Shown: positions 36,351 through 46,034, counted from the first letter of the stretch. The stretch: DNA of 64,000 nt from Eubacterium limosum (GCF_000807675.2 NZ_CP019962.1:1302001-1366000), one strand, 5' to 3'. Numbers and translations are program-made. The notes: a model not told the origin generated them from the letters alone.

Positions 36351-36860
36351 ATGACTCAAGAACAAATGTTAGAACAGATCGTTAAACAAGTTATGGCGTC
36401 TATGTCAGCTGCACCAGCTGAAGCACCTTCTTGTGCTTGTGGCGACAAAGTTACAAAAGATGATTACCCAATCGGTGATAAGAGACCAGAATTAATTATC
36501 TCTGCTACTGGCAAACAGTACAAAGAATTAACACTGGATAAATTATTAGCTGGTGAATTAACCGCTGAAGATTTAAGAATCAGACCAGAAACTCTGGAAT
36601 TACAGGCTCAGGTAGCTGAATCTGTACATCGTGATGCATTCGCAGGCAACTTAAGAAGAGCTGCTGAATTGATCGCTGTTCCAGATGCTCGTTTACTTGA
36701 AATCTACAATGCACTGAGACCTTACAAATCTACTAAAGATGAACTGTTAGCTATCTCAGAAGAACTGAAAAACCAGTACAATGCACCTATCTCTGCAGCT
36801 TTAGTAGCAGAAGCCGCTGAAGTTTACTACGTAAGAAAGAGATCTAAAGAATTTAAGTAA
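36351..36860 (+). CDS. pduE: Diol dehydratase small subunit
   Basis: 169 residues. The N-terminal helix MTQEQMLEQIVKQVMASMS is again encapsulation-like, followed by a linker with a CAC dipeptide-flanked cysteine pair and the conserved DYPIGDKRPELI start of the small-subunit fold. ATG at 36351 is preferred to the GTG at 36342 because AGGAGGTGG ends at 36344. Confidence 0.93.
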   Translation: MTQEQMLEQIVKQVMASMSAAPAEAPSCACGDKVTKDDYPIGDKRPELIISATGKQYKELTLDKLLAGELTAEDLRIRPETLELQAQVAESVHRDAFAGNLRRAAELIAVPDARLLEIYNALRPYKSTKDELLAISEELKNQYNAPISAALVAEAAEVYYVRKRSKEFK

Positions 36861-36898
36861 GCACAACATAATCCAGGAAATTGTTTGGAGGAAGCGAT

Positions 36899-38713
36899 AT
36901 GATTATTGCAGGTATTGATATTGGTAATGCAAGTACCGAAACGGCGCTTGCCCGATATACTGACGGAAAACCTGAGTTCCTGAGCAGTGGCATCGTTAGT
37001 ACCACTGGTATGAAAGGGACACGTCAAAACATTCATGGAGTGTTCGCCTCTCTAAAACAAGCCCTAGAAAAAGCAAACTTAACTGTTGATAATGTTGATT
37101 TAATTAGAATCAATGAAGCCGCTCCAGTTATTGGTGATGTGGCTATGGAAACTATTACTGAGACAATTATTACAGAATCAACCATGATCGGTCACAATCC
37201 TTCCACTCCGGGAGGATTGGGGACCGGCGTTGGTGTTACTGTAAACATAAGGGAAATTAATAGTGTTAAAAAAGGCGACTCGGTTATTGTCATCATTCCG
37301 CGTGAAGTTGACTTTGAGAGTTCCTCCAGCATTATTAATCAGGCCGTTGCAAACGGCATTTTTGTAAATGGTGCCATTGTCCAGCGTGATGATGGCGTTT
37401 TAATTAATAACCGTTTGAACAAACAAATCCCGATTGTCGATGAAGTTTCTTTAATTGATAAGGTTCCGCTTGGAATGCGTGCTGCTGTAGAAGTAGCAGC
37501 TCCAGGAGCCGTCGTTGAACAATTATCCAATCCTTATGGGATTGCAACAGTCTTCGATTTATCCTCCGATGAAACCAAACAAGTCGTTCCTGTATCAAGA
37601 GCCTTGATCGGGAACCGTTCTGCCGTTGTCATCAAAACGCCAGCAGGGGACGTTAAAGAACGTAAAATCCCAGCCGGCAAAATCATTATCCAGGGCGAAC
37701 ATAAAAAAGCCGAAGTTAATGTTGATGAAGGCGCGGAAATCATCATGGATGCAATCCGAAGCGTTGCGCCTGTCGAAGATGTTAAGGGGGAAGCTGGAAC
37801 AAACGCCGGCGGTATGCTCGAAAAGGTAAGACAGGTTATGTCTAATCTGACTGAACAGAATCCCCAGAACATTAAAATCCAGGATTTATTAGCTGTTGAC
37901 ACCTTTGTGCCTCAGAGCGTAAAGGGCGGTATGGCCGACGAATTTTCCATGGAAAATGCCGTTGGTATCGCCGCGATGGTTAAGGCTGATAAATTACAGA
38001 TGAACATGATTGCTGAAGTTCTTGAAAAAGAACTGAATGTTAAGGTTGAAGTCGGCGGTGTTGAAGCTGACATGGCAATCCGTGGTGCGTTAACCACCCC
38101 GGGTAGCAATAGACCACTTGCGATCATTGACATGGGCGCAGGATCGACAGATGCTGCTATTATTAACAGGGCTGGCGAAATACATTCTATTCATCTGGCA
38201 GGCGCTGGTAACATGGTCACCATGCTTATCGGTTCAGAACTTGGTTTCGAGGACTCAGGCCTGGCAGAAGATATTAAAAAATACCCTTTAGCAAAGGTAG
38301 AAAGCTTATTCCATATTCGTCATGAAGATGGAACTGTTCAATTTTTTGATGAACCATTAGATCCGAGATCATTTGCACGTGTCGTTATTCTGACACCAAG
38401 CGGCATGGTTCCGATTCCAGGAAACCATTCGCTGGAAAGAATCCGTACTGTGCGCCGTGAAGCAAAAACCAAAGTTTTTGTTGTCAACGCGATTCGTTCA
38501 TTGGAACGCGTCAGCCCAACCGGTAATGTAAGAGACATCGAGTTTGTTACATTGGTCGGCGGCTCTGCTCTCGACTTTGAGATTCCGCAGCTGGTAACGG
38601 ATGCTTTGTCAAAATTCAGTATTGTAGCAGGTAGAGCAAATATAAGAAGTGTAGAAGGTCCAAGAAACGCAGTTGCCACCGGCTTAGTACTTGCGTACGG
38701 CGAAGGTGAATAA
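36899..38713 (+). CDS. pduG: Diol dehydratase reactivase large subunit
   Basis: 604 residues. An ATP-dependent, Hsp70-like chaperone that ejects damaged cobalamin from the dehydratase. It begins MIIAGIDIGNASTETALAR (phosphate-1 loop) and contains IIDMGAGSTDAAI (phosphate-2 loop) and a C-terminal VGGSALDFEIP adenosine-type motif. ATG at 36899 follows GGAGGAAGCGAT; a TTG at 36881 overlaps the ribosome binding site. pduH starts one base after its stop. Confidence 0.94.
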   Translation: MIIAGIDIGNASTETALARYTDGKPEFLSSGIVSTTGMKGTRQNIHGVFASLKQALEKANLTVDNVDLIRINEAAPVIGDVAMETITETIITESTMIGHNPSTPGGLGTGVGVTVNIREINSVKKGDSVIVIIPREVDFESSSSIINQAVANGIFVNGAIVQRDDGVLINNRLNKQIPIVDEVSLIDKVPLGMRAAVEVAAPGAVVEQLSNPYGIATVFDLSSDETKQVVPVSRALIGNRSAVVIKTPAGDVKERKIPAGKIIIQGEHKKAEVNVDEGAEIIMDAIRSVAPVEDVKGEAGTNAGGMLEKVRQVMSNLTEQNPQNIKIQDLLAVDTFVPQSVKGGMADEFSMENAVGIAAMVKADKLQMNMIAEVLEKELNVKVEVGGVEADMAIRGALTTPGSNRPLAIIDMGAGSTDAAIINRAGEIHSIHLAGAGNMVTMLIGSELGFEDSGLAEDIKKYPLAKVESLFHIRHEDGTVQFFDEPLDPRSFARVVILTPSGMVPIPGNHSLERIRTVRREAKTKVFVVNAIRSLERVSPTGNVRDIEFVTLVGGSALDFEIPQLVTDALSKFSIVAGRANIRSVEGPRNAVATGLVLAYGEGE

Positions 38714-38714
38714 C

Positions 38715-39080
38715 ATGAATGTGAACTTCGAAGCTCCAAAACCAGAAATAAAGGTTTATTACAATAAAAACTCTGTCAATAAAAGCATTGTCACACAGGT
38801 TTTATTAGGCATCGAAGAAGAAGGTTTACCTTATTCTCTTGAAGAAAAGGACAACAATGACGGCGTTGAGCTTGCTTACAAAGCGGCTGAGGTCTCGCAT
38901 CTCGGTGTGGGCATCGGCATCGGCGACAGTATTGTTTTACATTACATTAAGTTGAAAGAAAATGCTCCGCTTTTTTCTGTCCGTCTTCAGGATGATGAGA
39001 ATACCCTCAGAGCCATTGGCGCAAATGCGGCCAGACTTGTAAAACGAATGCCTTTTAAAGACATTGGCAGTGCTAAATAG
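38715..39080 (+). CDS. pduH: Diol dehydratase reactivase small subunit
   Basis: 121 residues, swivelling partner of PduG, structurally related to the dehydratase medium subunit. Shows the GIEEEGLPY and GVGIGIGDSIVLHY segments of the family. ATG 38715 lies just after the pduG stop, with GAAGGTGA as the ribosome binding site. Confidence 0.9.
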   Translation: MNVNFEAPKPEIKVYYNKNSVNKSIVTQVLLGIEEEGLPYSLEEKDNNDGVELAYKAAEVSHLGVGIGIGDSIVLHYIKLKENAPLFSVRLQDDENTLRAIGANAARLVKRMPFKDIGSAK

Positions 39081-39095
39081 TGAGGGGGGATTTAT

Positions 39096-39542
39096 TTGAG
39101 ACAAGCATTAGGGTTGATTGAAGCGATTGGGCTGGCAACAGCCATTGAAGCCACTGATGCTGCTGTGAAATCAGCAAATGTCGAGTTGCTTGGTTTGGAA
39201 TCCGCTAAAGGCGACGGTATGCATACCATTAAAGTCGTTGGCGATGTGGGTGCGGTTAAAGCTGCTGTTGAAGCGGCAACGGCTGCCTGCGCCAAAGGAC
39301 GCGGTGTCTTTAGTACAAAAGTGATTGCGCGGCCGGCCGATGGGCTTGGGCCGATGATCTATAATAACCAGACAATGGGCTTTGATCCGGAACAGGATCG
39401 TGATCGGATGGAACTGGATTCTTATTGGGTTTTCAATAAGTATGACCAGAAAAAACCGACAACTGCAGTGGAAAAAACACTGACGCCTATTTCTGAGGAA
39501 AAAGATGAAGCAGTCGAAGAACAACCGACAGAAGAAGAATAA
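39096..39542 (+). CDS. pduK: BMC-H shell protein with acidic C-terminal extension (PduK-like)
   Basis: 148 residues, TTG start after GAGGGGGG. Residues 1-88 are a BMC domain (ALGLIEAIGLATAIEATDAAVKSANV). The remaining 60 form a hydrophilic extension ending in a glutamate-rich tail. Enteric PduK also has a C-terminal extension, but that one carries a cysteine cluster; none is visible here, so the symbol is by position and layout. Confidence 0.75.
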   Translation: MRQALGLIEAIGLATAIEATDAAVKSANVELLGLESAKGDGMHTIKVVGDVGAVKAAVEAATAACAKGRGVFSTKVIARPADGLGPMIYNNQTMGFDPEQDRDRMELDSYWVFNKYDQKKPTTAVEKTLTPISEEKDEAVEEQPTEEE

Positions 39543-39590
39543 TCCTTGCGAACAGCAGATCCATAGATCTTAAAGAAAAGGTGTAAGCGA

Positions 39591-40250
39591 ATGAATGATA
39601 TTGAAAGAAAAGTGATTGAAGAGATTGTCATCAACACTGTCAAGAAATTAATGGCAGAAAAAGACGCTCCAAATCGCGTGCCCTTGGGCGTTTCCAATAA
39701 ACATCTTCACTTGACACAGGAACATGTCGAAATATTATTCGGCGAAGGACATCAGCTTACAAATTTAAAAGATGTTAAACAGCCTGGTCAGTTTGCATGT
39801 GAAGAATGTGTAAGAATCATTGGACCCAAAGGTGAATTTCCTAAAGTTAGAGTTTTAGGACCAGCAAGAAATGAAACCCAGATTGAACTTTCAATGACCG
39901 ATGCACGAACCTTGGGTGTTAATGTACCAATTCGTGAGTCTGGCAAACTGGAAGGAACACCGGGACTTATTCTGGAAGGGCCGTGCGGCCGTGTTGAACT
40001 GGATCATGGTGCCATTGCGGCACTGCGTCACATTCACATGACTCCGGACATTGCAGAACAGCTGGGACTGAAGGATGGCGATTGTGTAGGTGTAGAGAGC
40101 AGTGGACTGCGTCCTACGCTGTTCCGAGATGTGTTGGTACGTGTGTCTCCGAAATATGCTTATGAAATGCATATCGACACTGATGAAGCCAACGCTGCCG
40201 GACTTAAAAATAATGACATTTTAAAAATTGTTAAAAAGCAGGAGAAATAA
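39591..40250 (+). CDS. pduL: Phosphate propanoyltransferase
   Basis: 219 residues. Converts propionyl-CoA and phosphate to propionyl-phosphate, recycling CoA inside the compartment. The N-terminal helix (MNDIERKVIEEIVINTVKKLM) is an encapsulation peptide. The two PduL domains carry the zinc-binding histidines in SNKHLHLT and RHIHMTP. The stop overlaps the next start (TAATG). Confidence 0.95.
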   Translation: MNDIERKVIEEIVINTVKKLMAEKDAPNRVPLGVSNKHLHLTQEHVEILFGEGHQLTNLKDVKQPGQFACEECVRIIGPKGEFPKVRVLGPARNETQIELSMTDARTLGVNVPIRESGKLEGTPGLILEGPCGRVELDHGAIAALRHIHMTPDIAEQLGLKDGDCVGVESSGLRPTLFRDVLVRVSPKYAYEMHIDTDEANAAGLKNNDILKIVKKQEK

Positions 40251-41074
40251 TGGACTGGAAGAGCGGTAATGACACGATACTAGAGTTTAATGAACTGATC
40301 AAAGCCAAAAGAGCAAACCCTTATCAGGGAAACCTGAAGGTTGGCGTCGACCTTGGTACAGCCAATATCGTTGTAGCTGTTGTTGACGAAAATAACCGTC
40401 CGGTAGCAGGCGCTACCCAGGGCGCTCACGTTGTAAGAGACGGGATCGTCGTGGATTACCTCGGAGCGGTGAACATCGTCAGAACATTGAAATCCGAAGT
40501 CGAAAAAATTATTGGTGTTGATTTAACGTATGCCAATGCCGCAACCGCTATCCCACCTGGAATTTTGGAAGGAAATACTAAGATTATTTCCAATGTTGTG
40601 GATTCAGCTGATTTTACTGTTACCAATGTGGTCGACGAACCGACGGCGGCCGCAACCGTTTTGGGAATCCAGAACGGTGCTGTTGTAGACGTTGGGGGTG
40701 GTACCACCGGTATCAGTATTTTGAAAAATGGTGAAGTCATTTTTACAGCCGATGAGGCAACTGGCGGGACGCATATGAGTCTTGTCATCGCAGGCGCTTA
40801 TCATATCAGCTTTGAAGAAGCAGAAGAAATGAAAAAGCATGAAGACCAGCGGAAGATATTTCCAGTCATTAAACCAGTTGTGGAAAAGATGGCGTCAATT
40901 GTCCATCGTTTTATCCAGGGCTATGATGTCGACACCATTTATGTGGTCGGCGGGGCCTGTGTTTTTGATAAATTTGAACAGGTTTTTGAAAAAGAAATCG
41001 GCATCAAAACAGTAAAACCCGTAGAACCTTTGTTGGTAACCCCTTTAGGGATAGCCTTTAATTGTCAAAGGTAA
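40250..41074 (+). CDS. eutJ: EutJ-like Hsp70-fold protein
   Basis: 274 residues. Actin/Hsp70-type ATPase fold: VGVDLGTANIVVAVVD (phosphate 1), VVDEPTAAATVLG, VVDVGGGTTGISIL (phosphate 2) and VVGGACVFDKF. It matches EutJ of ethanolamine BMC operons, proposed to be a chaperone; in this Pdu-type operon it may assist enzyme assembly or encapsulation. Overlaps pduL by one base. Confidence 0.88.
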   Translation: MDWKSGNDTILEFNELIKAKRANPYQGNLKVGVDLGTANIVVAVVDENNRPVAGATQGAHVVRDGIVVDYLGAVNIVRTLKSEVEKIIGVDLTYANAATAIPPGILEGNTKIISNVVDSADFTVTNVVDEPTAAATVLGIQNGAVVDVGGGTTGISILKNGEVIFTADEATGGTHMSLVIAGAYHISFEEAEEMKKHEDQRKIFPVIKPVVEKMASIVHRFIQGYDVDTIYVVGGACVFDKFEQVFEKEIGIKTVKPVEPLLVTPLGIAFNCQR

Positions 41075-41092
41075 GGAATGTGGTGATATAAT

Positions 41093-41929
41093 TTGGACTT
41101 AAAAGATTTGATTAACAGTGAAGCCTTTATGGATGTTTTTATCCAGAAGGTTGTCGAAGAAGTCATCAAAAGAATAAAGAATAGACCTAAAACGGCGCTG
41201 GTTGTTTTTTCCGGTGCGGCTATCGGGTTTAAACAGGCAATGGATTCACTGGTCAAGTTAAAAAATGATGGTTGGCAATTAAAGGTTTTCCTTTCGGATG
41301 AGGCGATGCACGTGTTCACTCCGAGTTATATACAGGAAACCTTAGGTTTAGACACCATTTATAACAGTGATTCCAAGGTAGCCCAAAAAGAACTTTACGG
41401 TGAAGTTGATCAAATCATTATTGCAGCGACAACTGTTAATACCGCAGCAAAAGTTGCTCACGGTATTTGTGATAATGAAATGCTCACCCTCATCAACCAC
41501 GGAATCATGGCCGGAACACCAGTTGTTTGTGCGATCAATGGCGCCTGTCCGGATGACAGCGTCAGAGCTCAGCTGGGAATGGGAAAATCCCCGCAAGGCT
41601 ACCGTGAGTTACTGAGAAATAACCTCAAAGCTCTAAAAAGCTTTGGAATCAAGCTGGTCAGCTCAGATGAGCTGTATGATGGCTGTGTTGGAAAGGACAG
41701 CTGCAAAGACGCACTTCAGAGCAGCGCCTGTGCAGTGTCTTCGCAGACATCTAAAGAATCCGATCCCTTTGAACCGGATGATGGCATGATTGCAAAACGT
41801 ATCATCAGCCGCGGCGATGTATTATTACACCGCAACAGCAAAGTGATCAAAGTGCCTGCGGACGCTATCATTACAGAATATGCTAAGGAAGCAATCGCTA
41901 CCCTTGGTCTTCGTGTAGAAAAGATATAG
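41093..41929 (+). CDS. BMC-associated flavoprotein-domain protein (possible PduM-like C-terminus)
   Basis: 278 residues, TTG start. Residues 1-30 form another amphipathic helix (LINSEAFMDVFIQKVVEEVIKR). Residues about 32-190 resemble the flavoprotein (FMN-binding, Pad/Dfp-like) fold: TALVVFSGAAIGF, IIIAATTVNTAAKV, INHGIMAGTPVVCAINGACP. A linker with several cysteines is followed by a 40-residue C-terminal domain (RIISRGDVLLHR...VPADAIITEYAKEAIATLGLRV) of a type seen in BMC accessory proteins. No reaction is assigned; a redox or assembly role is inferred from neighbours. Confidence 0.65.
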   Translation: MDLKDLINSEAFMDVFIQKVVEEVIKRIKNRPKTALVVFSGAAIGFKQAMDSLVKLKNDGWQLKVFLSDEAMHVFTPSYIQETLGLDTIYNSDSKVAQKELYGEVDQIIIAATTVNTAAKVAHGICDNEMLTLINHGIMAGTPVVCAINGACPDDSVRAQLGMGKSPQGYRELLRNNLKALKSFGIKLVSSDELYDGCVGKDSCKDALQSSACAVSSQTSKESDPFEPDDGMIAKRIISRGDVLLHRNSKVIKVPADAIITEYAKEAIATLGLRVEKI

Positions 41930-41940
41930 TAGGTGATTGA

Positions 41941-42219
41941 ATGCATTTAGCAAAAGTAGTTGGTAATGTGGTTTCAACTCAGAAGGATTCAAATCTTGTG
42001 GGTTGCAAACTCTTAATTATCAAAAAAATCAATGAAAACGGGGAGTTTGAAAAATACTCCAGCCAGTCCACTGCCATCGCGGTCGACTCTGTCGGCGCTG
42101 GCATTGGTGAAACCGTCATTGTAACGACCGGTAGTACGGCCCGTTATGTTTATGGTGATAAGCTGGCACCGCTTGATATGACTATCGTTGGAATTGTTGA
42201 CGAAATTCAAATTGTTTAG
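41941..42219 (+). CDS. pduN: BMC-P vertex protein (EutN/CcmL type)
   Basis: 92 residues. The pentameric vertex protein that closes the shell: HLAKVVGNVVSTQKDSNLVGCKLLIIKKI at the N-terminus, then VDSVGAGIGETVIVTTGSTAR and IVGIVDEIQI at the end, the standard pattern of the family. Confidence 0.95.
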   Translation: MHLAKVVGNVVSTQKDSNLVGCKLLIIKKINENGEFEKYSSQSTAIAVDSVGAGIGETVIVTTGSTARYVYGDKLAPLDMTIVGIVDEIQIV

Positions 42220-42231
42220 TGAGGTAGAAAT

Positions 42232-43239
42232 ATGCCAAATGTCTATACAAGAGGCGGTGACAAAGGTGAAACCGGTTTGTTCGGCGGTAACCGCACGCCT
42301 AAAGATGATATTCGGGTAGAAGCTTACGGTACAATGGATGAAGCAAATTCAGCCATTGGCCTGGCCTATTCTTTATCTGAAGACAATGACATCCGCGAAA
42401 TCCTCCACCATTTACAAGAAAGAATTTTCGTTTTAGGTGCGGAACTCGCCAGTGATGAAAAGGGGAAGGCAATGCTGAAGGATGGGATTTCCCAGGCAGA
42501 CATTGACTTTATGGAAGAAAAACTCGACTATTACCTTTCCGTTATCGGCCCGCAAAAATCGTTTATTGTACCAGGGAAAAACCCTGTATCCTCAGCTTTG
42601 CATCTGGCCCGTACAGTTGTACGGCGCGGCGAAAGAAGAATTGTGGAATATACCCACAAGGATCCGGATGTAAGACCGGAGCTGGTGAAATTTGCCAACC
42701 GTCTTTCCGATCTGCTTTTCGTTCTCGCAAGAACTGAAGAATACAACGAAATGGTGAAAGAAGTCGTCAGACGAGTCGTTGAAAAAATAAAAATGGCTGA
42801 AGCGCCTTCAGAAGAAGCTCCTGAGGAAGAGAAAAAAAAAGACTTTTCACTTCTGACAACTGCTAAGAGAATGGGAGCAGCAGCAAGGGTTAAGGCAGAA
42901 AAAATGGGTGTGCCTATTGTTTTTTCCGTTGTTGATGCAGGTGGTAATTTAACGTATTTTGAAAGAATGGAAGATTCCCTGCTCGCCAGTATGGATATTT
43001 CAGTTAACAAGGCTTATACAGCCAATGCGTTGAAAATGTCTACCGATAAGGTTACCGATCTGGCAAAAGAAGATGGAGCACTCTTTGGAATTCAATTTAC
43101 TAATGAAGGCCGCATTGTGACCTTCGGTGGTGGTTATCCACTCATTGTTGAGGGAAAAGTTGTCGGTGGTATCGGCGTTAGCGGCGGTACAGCAGACCAG
43201 GATATGGCCATTGCACAAAGCGCATTAGCTATTTTATAA
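42232..43239 (+). CDS. pduO: ATP:cob(I)alamin adenosyltransferase fused to a GlcG/HbpS domain
   Basis: 335 residues. The N-terminal PduO-type adenosyltransferase (1 to about 180) has YTRGGDKGETGLFGG and VRRGERRIVEY, and makes adenosylcobalamin for the dehydratase. After an acidic linker (about 185-205), the C-terminal 130 residues form a GlcG/HbpS (DUF336) domain (AARVKAEKMGVPIVFSVVDAGGNL...GGIGVSGGTADQD), which binds haem or corrinoids in other proteins. The same two-domain layout as enteric PduO. Confidence 0.95.
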   Translation: MPNVYTRGGDKGETGLFGGNRTPKDDIRVEAYGTMDEANSAIGLAYSLSEDNDIREILHHLQERIFVLGAELASDEKGKAMLKDGISQADIDFMEEKLDYYLSVIGPQKSFIVPGKNPVSSALHLARTVVRRGERRIVEYTHKDPDVRPELVKFANRLSDLLFVLARTEEYNEMVKEVVRRVVEKIKMAEAPSEEAPEEEKKKDFSLLTTAKRMGAAARVKAEKMGVPIVFSVVDAGGNLTYFERMEDSLLASMDISVNKAYTANALKMSTDKVTDLAKEDGALFGIQFTNEGRIVTFGGGYPLIVEGKVVGGIGVSGGTADQDMAIAQSALAIL

Positions 43240-43278
43240 AAGAGAAGATTTAATAGAGGAATCCAGGAGGAAATCTGT

Positions 43279-44688
43279 ATGAATATTGATACAACAGGTA
43301 TTGAATATATTGTAAAAAAGGTAATGGATCAGATCGACTATGCTGAAGAAACCGGAGCTCCGGTAGTAGACGGCAAAGACGGCGTTTTCCAGACCATGGA
43401 CGCTGCAATTGAAGCTGCTGCAGTTGCCCAGAAAGAGTACATGAAAAAACCATTGGCACTGCGTCGTCAGATGATTGCTGCAATGCGTGAAATCATGCTC
43501 AAAAAAGAAAATGTTGAAACAATCTGCGCTATGGTTGTTGAAGAATCTGGTATGGGTAACTATGAACATAAGTTGGCCAAACACCGTCTTGCAACAACTG
43601 GTACACCAGGCGTTGAAGATTTATTGACAGAAGCATGGGCTGGTGATGACGGCTGTACTTTACTTGAGTTGTCACCATTCGGCGTGATCGGCGCGATTAC
43701 ACCGACCACAAACCCGAACGAAACCATTGTTAATAACAGTATTGGTATGTTAGCTGCCGGTAATGCGGTTGTTTTCTCACCCCATCCAAAGGCATTAAAG
43801 ACAAGCTTCTTATGTATTAAATTATTAAATGAAGCCATTGTCTCTGTCGGTGGTCCGAGAAACTTAATCGTAACCTGTGCTAACCCGACAATTGAAGCTG
43901 CTAACGAAATGATGGTTCATCCTAAAATTAGAATGTTAGTTGCAACAGGTGGTCCTGGTGTTGTTAAAGCGGTTCTGTCCAGTGGTAAAAAAGCCATTGG
44001 CGCCGGCGCTGGTAACCCACCGGCATTGGTTGACGAAACTGCTGATATCGAAAAAGCAGCAAAAGATATTATCGACGGCTGTTCTTTCGACAATAATCTG
44101 CCATGTATTGCAGAAAAAGAAGTCGTTGTTGTCGATCAGGTAGCAGACTATCTGATTTTCAACATGAAGAAAAACGGCGCATATGAAATCACAGATAAAA
44201 AAGCCATTGACGCTTTAGCCGATCTGGTTTGTCCTGAAGGCCGTCTGAGCCGTGACTTTGTTGGTAAATCTGCTAAATACATCGCAGCGGCAGCTGGCCT
44301 GGATGTTCCTGAAGACACACGCGTGTTAATCTGTGAAACTTCTAAAGATCATCTGTTGGCTGTAGAAGAACTGATGATGCCGATTCTTCCAATCGTTCGT
44401 GTTGCTAACGTTGATGAAGGTATCGATGTTGCTGTTGAATTAGAACATGGAAACAGACACACCGCTATCATGCATTCCAAAAATGTAGATAAATTAACAG
44501 AAATGGCTAAGAGAATCCAGACGACCATTTTCGTTAAAAATGGTCCATCCTACGCTGGTATTGGCTTTGGTGGTGAAGGTTATCCGACATTCACGATTGC
44601 AGGTCCGACCGGTGAAGGCTTAACATCTGCTAAATCCTTCGCAAGAAGAAGAAGATGTGTGCTCGTTGGGGGATTCGATATTAAATAA
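43279..44688 (+). CDS. pduP: CoA-acylating propionaldehyde dehydrogenase
   Basis: 469 residues. Oxidises propionaldehyde with NAD+ and CoA to propionyl-CoA. The N-terminal targeting helix (MNIDTTGIEYIVKKVMDQIDY) is followed by the aldehyde dehydrogenase fold, with the catalytic C276 in NLPCIAEKE and the NAD-site glycine-rich ATGGPGVVKAVLSSG. GGAGGAAA precedes the ATG. Confidence 0.95.
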   Translation: MNIDTTGIEYIVKKVMDQIDYAEETGAPVVDGKDGVFQTMDAAIEAAAVAQKEYMKKPLALRRQMIAAMREIMLKKENVETICAMVVEESGMGNYEHKLAKHRLATTGTPGVEDLLTEAWAGDDGCTLLELSPFGVIGAITPTTNPNETIVNNSIGMLAAGNAVVFSPHPKALKTSFLCIKLLNEAIVSVGGPRNLIVTCANPTIEAANEMMVHPKIRMLVATGGPGVVKAVLSSGKKAIGAGAGNPPALVDETADIEKAAKDIIDGCSFDNNLPCIAEKEVVVVDQVADYLIFNMKKNGAYEITDKKAIDALADLVCPEGRLSRDFVGKSAKYIAAAAGLDVPEDTRVLICETSKDHLLAVEELMMPILPIVRVANVDEGIDVAVELEHGNRHTAIMHSKNVDKLTEMAKRIQTTIFVKNGPSYAGIGFGGEGYPTFTIAGPTGEGLTSAKSFARRRRCVLVGGFDIK

Positions 44689-44708
44689 CAATAACAGGGG
44701 TGTTGCTC

Positions 44709-46034
44709 ATGAGCACAAATTTAGTTGAAATAGTCAAAAGCGCTGGTATTATTGGTGCCGGCGGGGCTGGCTTCCCAACCCATGTGAAAATCGACGCTGA
44801 AGTTGATACAGTTATTGTCAACGGTGCTGAATGTGAGCCTTTGTTAAGAGTTGACCAACAATTAATGGCCGAGAGAGCCCACCACATGCTGGTGGCTCTT
44901 CAGGCTGTTATGGATCATACTAAGGCAAAGGCAGGCATTGTCGGACTTAAAAAGAAATATGTCCCGGCCATTGGCGCTTTAAGACAGGACTTACCAAATT
45001 TTCCAAAAATCGACCTTCACATTATGAATAATTTCTATCCTGCCGGTGATGAACAAACACTGGTATATGAAACAACAGGGAGAATTGTTCCAGAGGGTGG
45101 AATTCCATTAAATGTTGGAACTTTAGTCATAAATGTAGAGACACTTCTCAATATTTATGATATAATGAACGAGGACAAGCCCGTAGTAGATAAATATATT
45201 ACTGTTACGGGAGCAGTCCGCAATAAAATCACGACAAAGGTTCCACTTGGAATTACTGTTCGTGAAGCACTTGAGCTGGCTGGCGGAACAACCATTTCCG
45301 ATTTTGTCATTATCAATGGTGGACCAATGATGGGGAAAATTGTCGATATCGACTCCTACGTCACAAAGACTACAAAGGGCTTTATTGTTTTACCGAGCGA
45401 TCATCCATTGATCGAATCAAAGACAAGAAGCATCCAGGATACGATAAAATTAGCCGGAATGGCGTGTATGCAGTGTAGTTTATGTACAGAAGTTTGTCCG
45501 AGACACAGTCTGGGACATAACCTTGAACCACACAAGCTTATGCGAATCGCAGCCTATGGCTCAACTTGTGATACGACCACTCAAGCTACAAATGCTTTCT
45601 TATGCTGTGAATGTGGCTTATGTCAATATGCGTGCGTTATGGATCTCCAGCCTTGGAAGTTCAATATCGCACTCAAGCGGGAATTAGGCAGCAAAGGCAT
45701 CAAAAACCCACATCACAACAAACCTGAACAGGCTGATCCTTTCAGATCGGCAAAACAGTTTAACGTACATCGTTTAATTTCTCGTCTGGGTCTGGATGAA
45801 TATGATCAACCAGCTCCGATGGTCGATTGCGGCAAACAGTTTACTGAAGTAACCATTCAGCTGGCACAGCACATTGGTGCACCTGCTCAGCCGGTTGTCA
45901 GTGTAGGGGATGTTGTTGAAAAGGGAACCCTGATCGGAGAAATCCCGGAAGGAAGCCTTGGCGCCCGTATTTTCGCAAGTATCGACGGTAAAGTAACTGC
46001 CGTCGAAGATGGTAAAATTACCATCCGGTCCTAA
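44709..46034 (+). CDS. pduS: RnfC-like cobalamin reductase/electron-transfer protein
   Basis: 441 residues. A flavin and iron-sulfur protein of the PduS family, thought to reduce cobalamin for PduO or to move electrons across the shell with PduT. GGAGFPTHVK at the N-terminus belongs to the FMN/NADH-binding RnfC-like domain. Two [4Fe-4S] motifs are present: C253-x2-C256-x2-C259-x3-C263 and C299-x2-C302-x2-C305-x3-C309. ATG 44709 lies eight bases from AGGGG; an earlier GTG at 44700 overlaps that site. Confidence 0.93.
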   Translation: MSTNLVEIVKSAGIIGAGGAGFPTHVKIDAEVDTVIVNGAECEPLLRVDQQLMAERAHHMLVALQAVMDHTKAKAGIVGLKKKYVPAIGALRQDLPNFPKIDLHIMNNFYPAGDEQTLVYETTGRIVPEGGIPLNVGTLVINVETLLNIYDIMNEDKPVVDKYITVTGAVRNKITTKVPLGITVREALELAGGTTISDFVIINGGPMMGKIVDIDSYVTKTTKGFIVLPSDHPLIESKTRSIQDTIKLAGMACMQCSLCTEVCPRHSLGHNLEPHKLMRIAAYGSTCDTTTQATNAFLCCECGLCQYACVMDLQPWKFNIALKRELGSKGIKNPHHNKPEQADPFRSAKQFNVHRLISRLGLDEYDQPAPMVDCGKQFTEVTIQLAQHIGAPAQPVVSVGDVVEKGTLIGEIPEGSLGARIFASIDGKVTAVEDGKITIRS

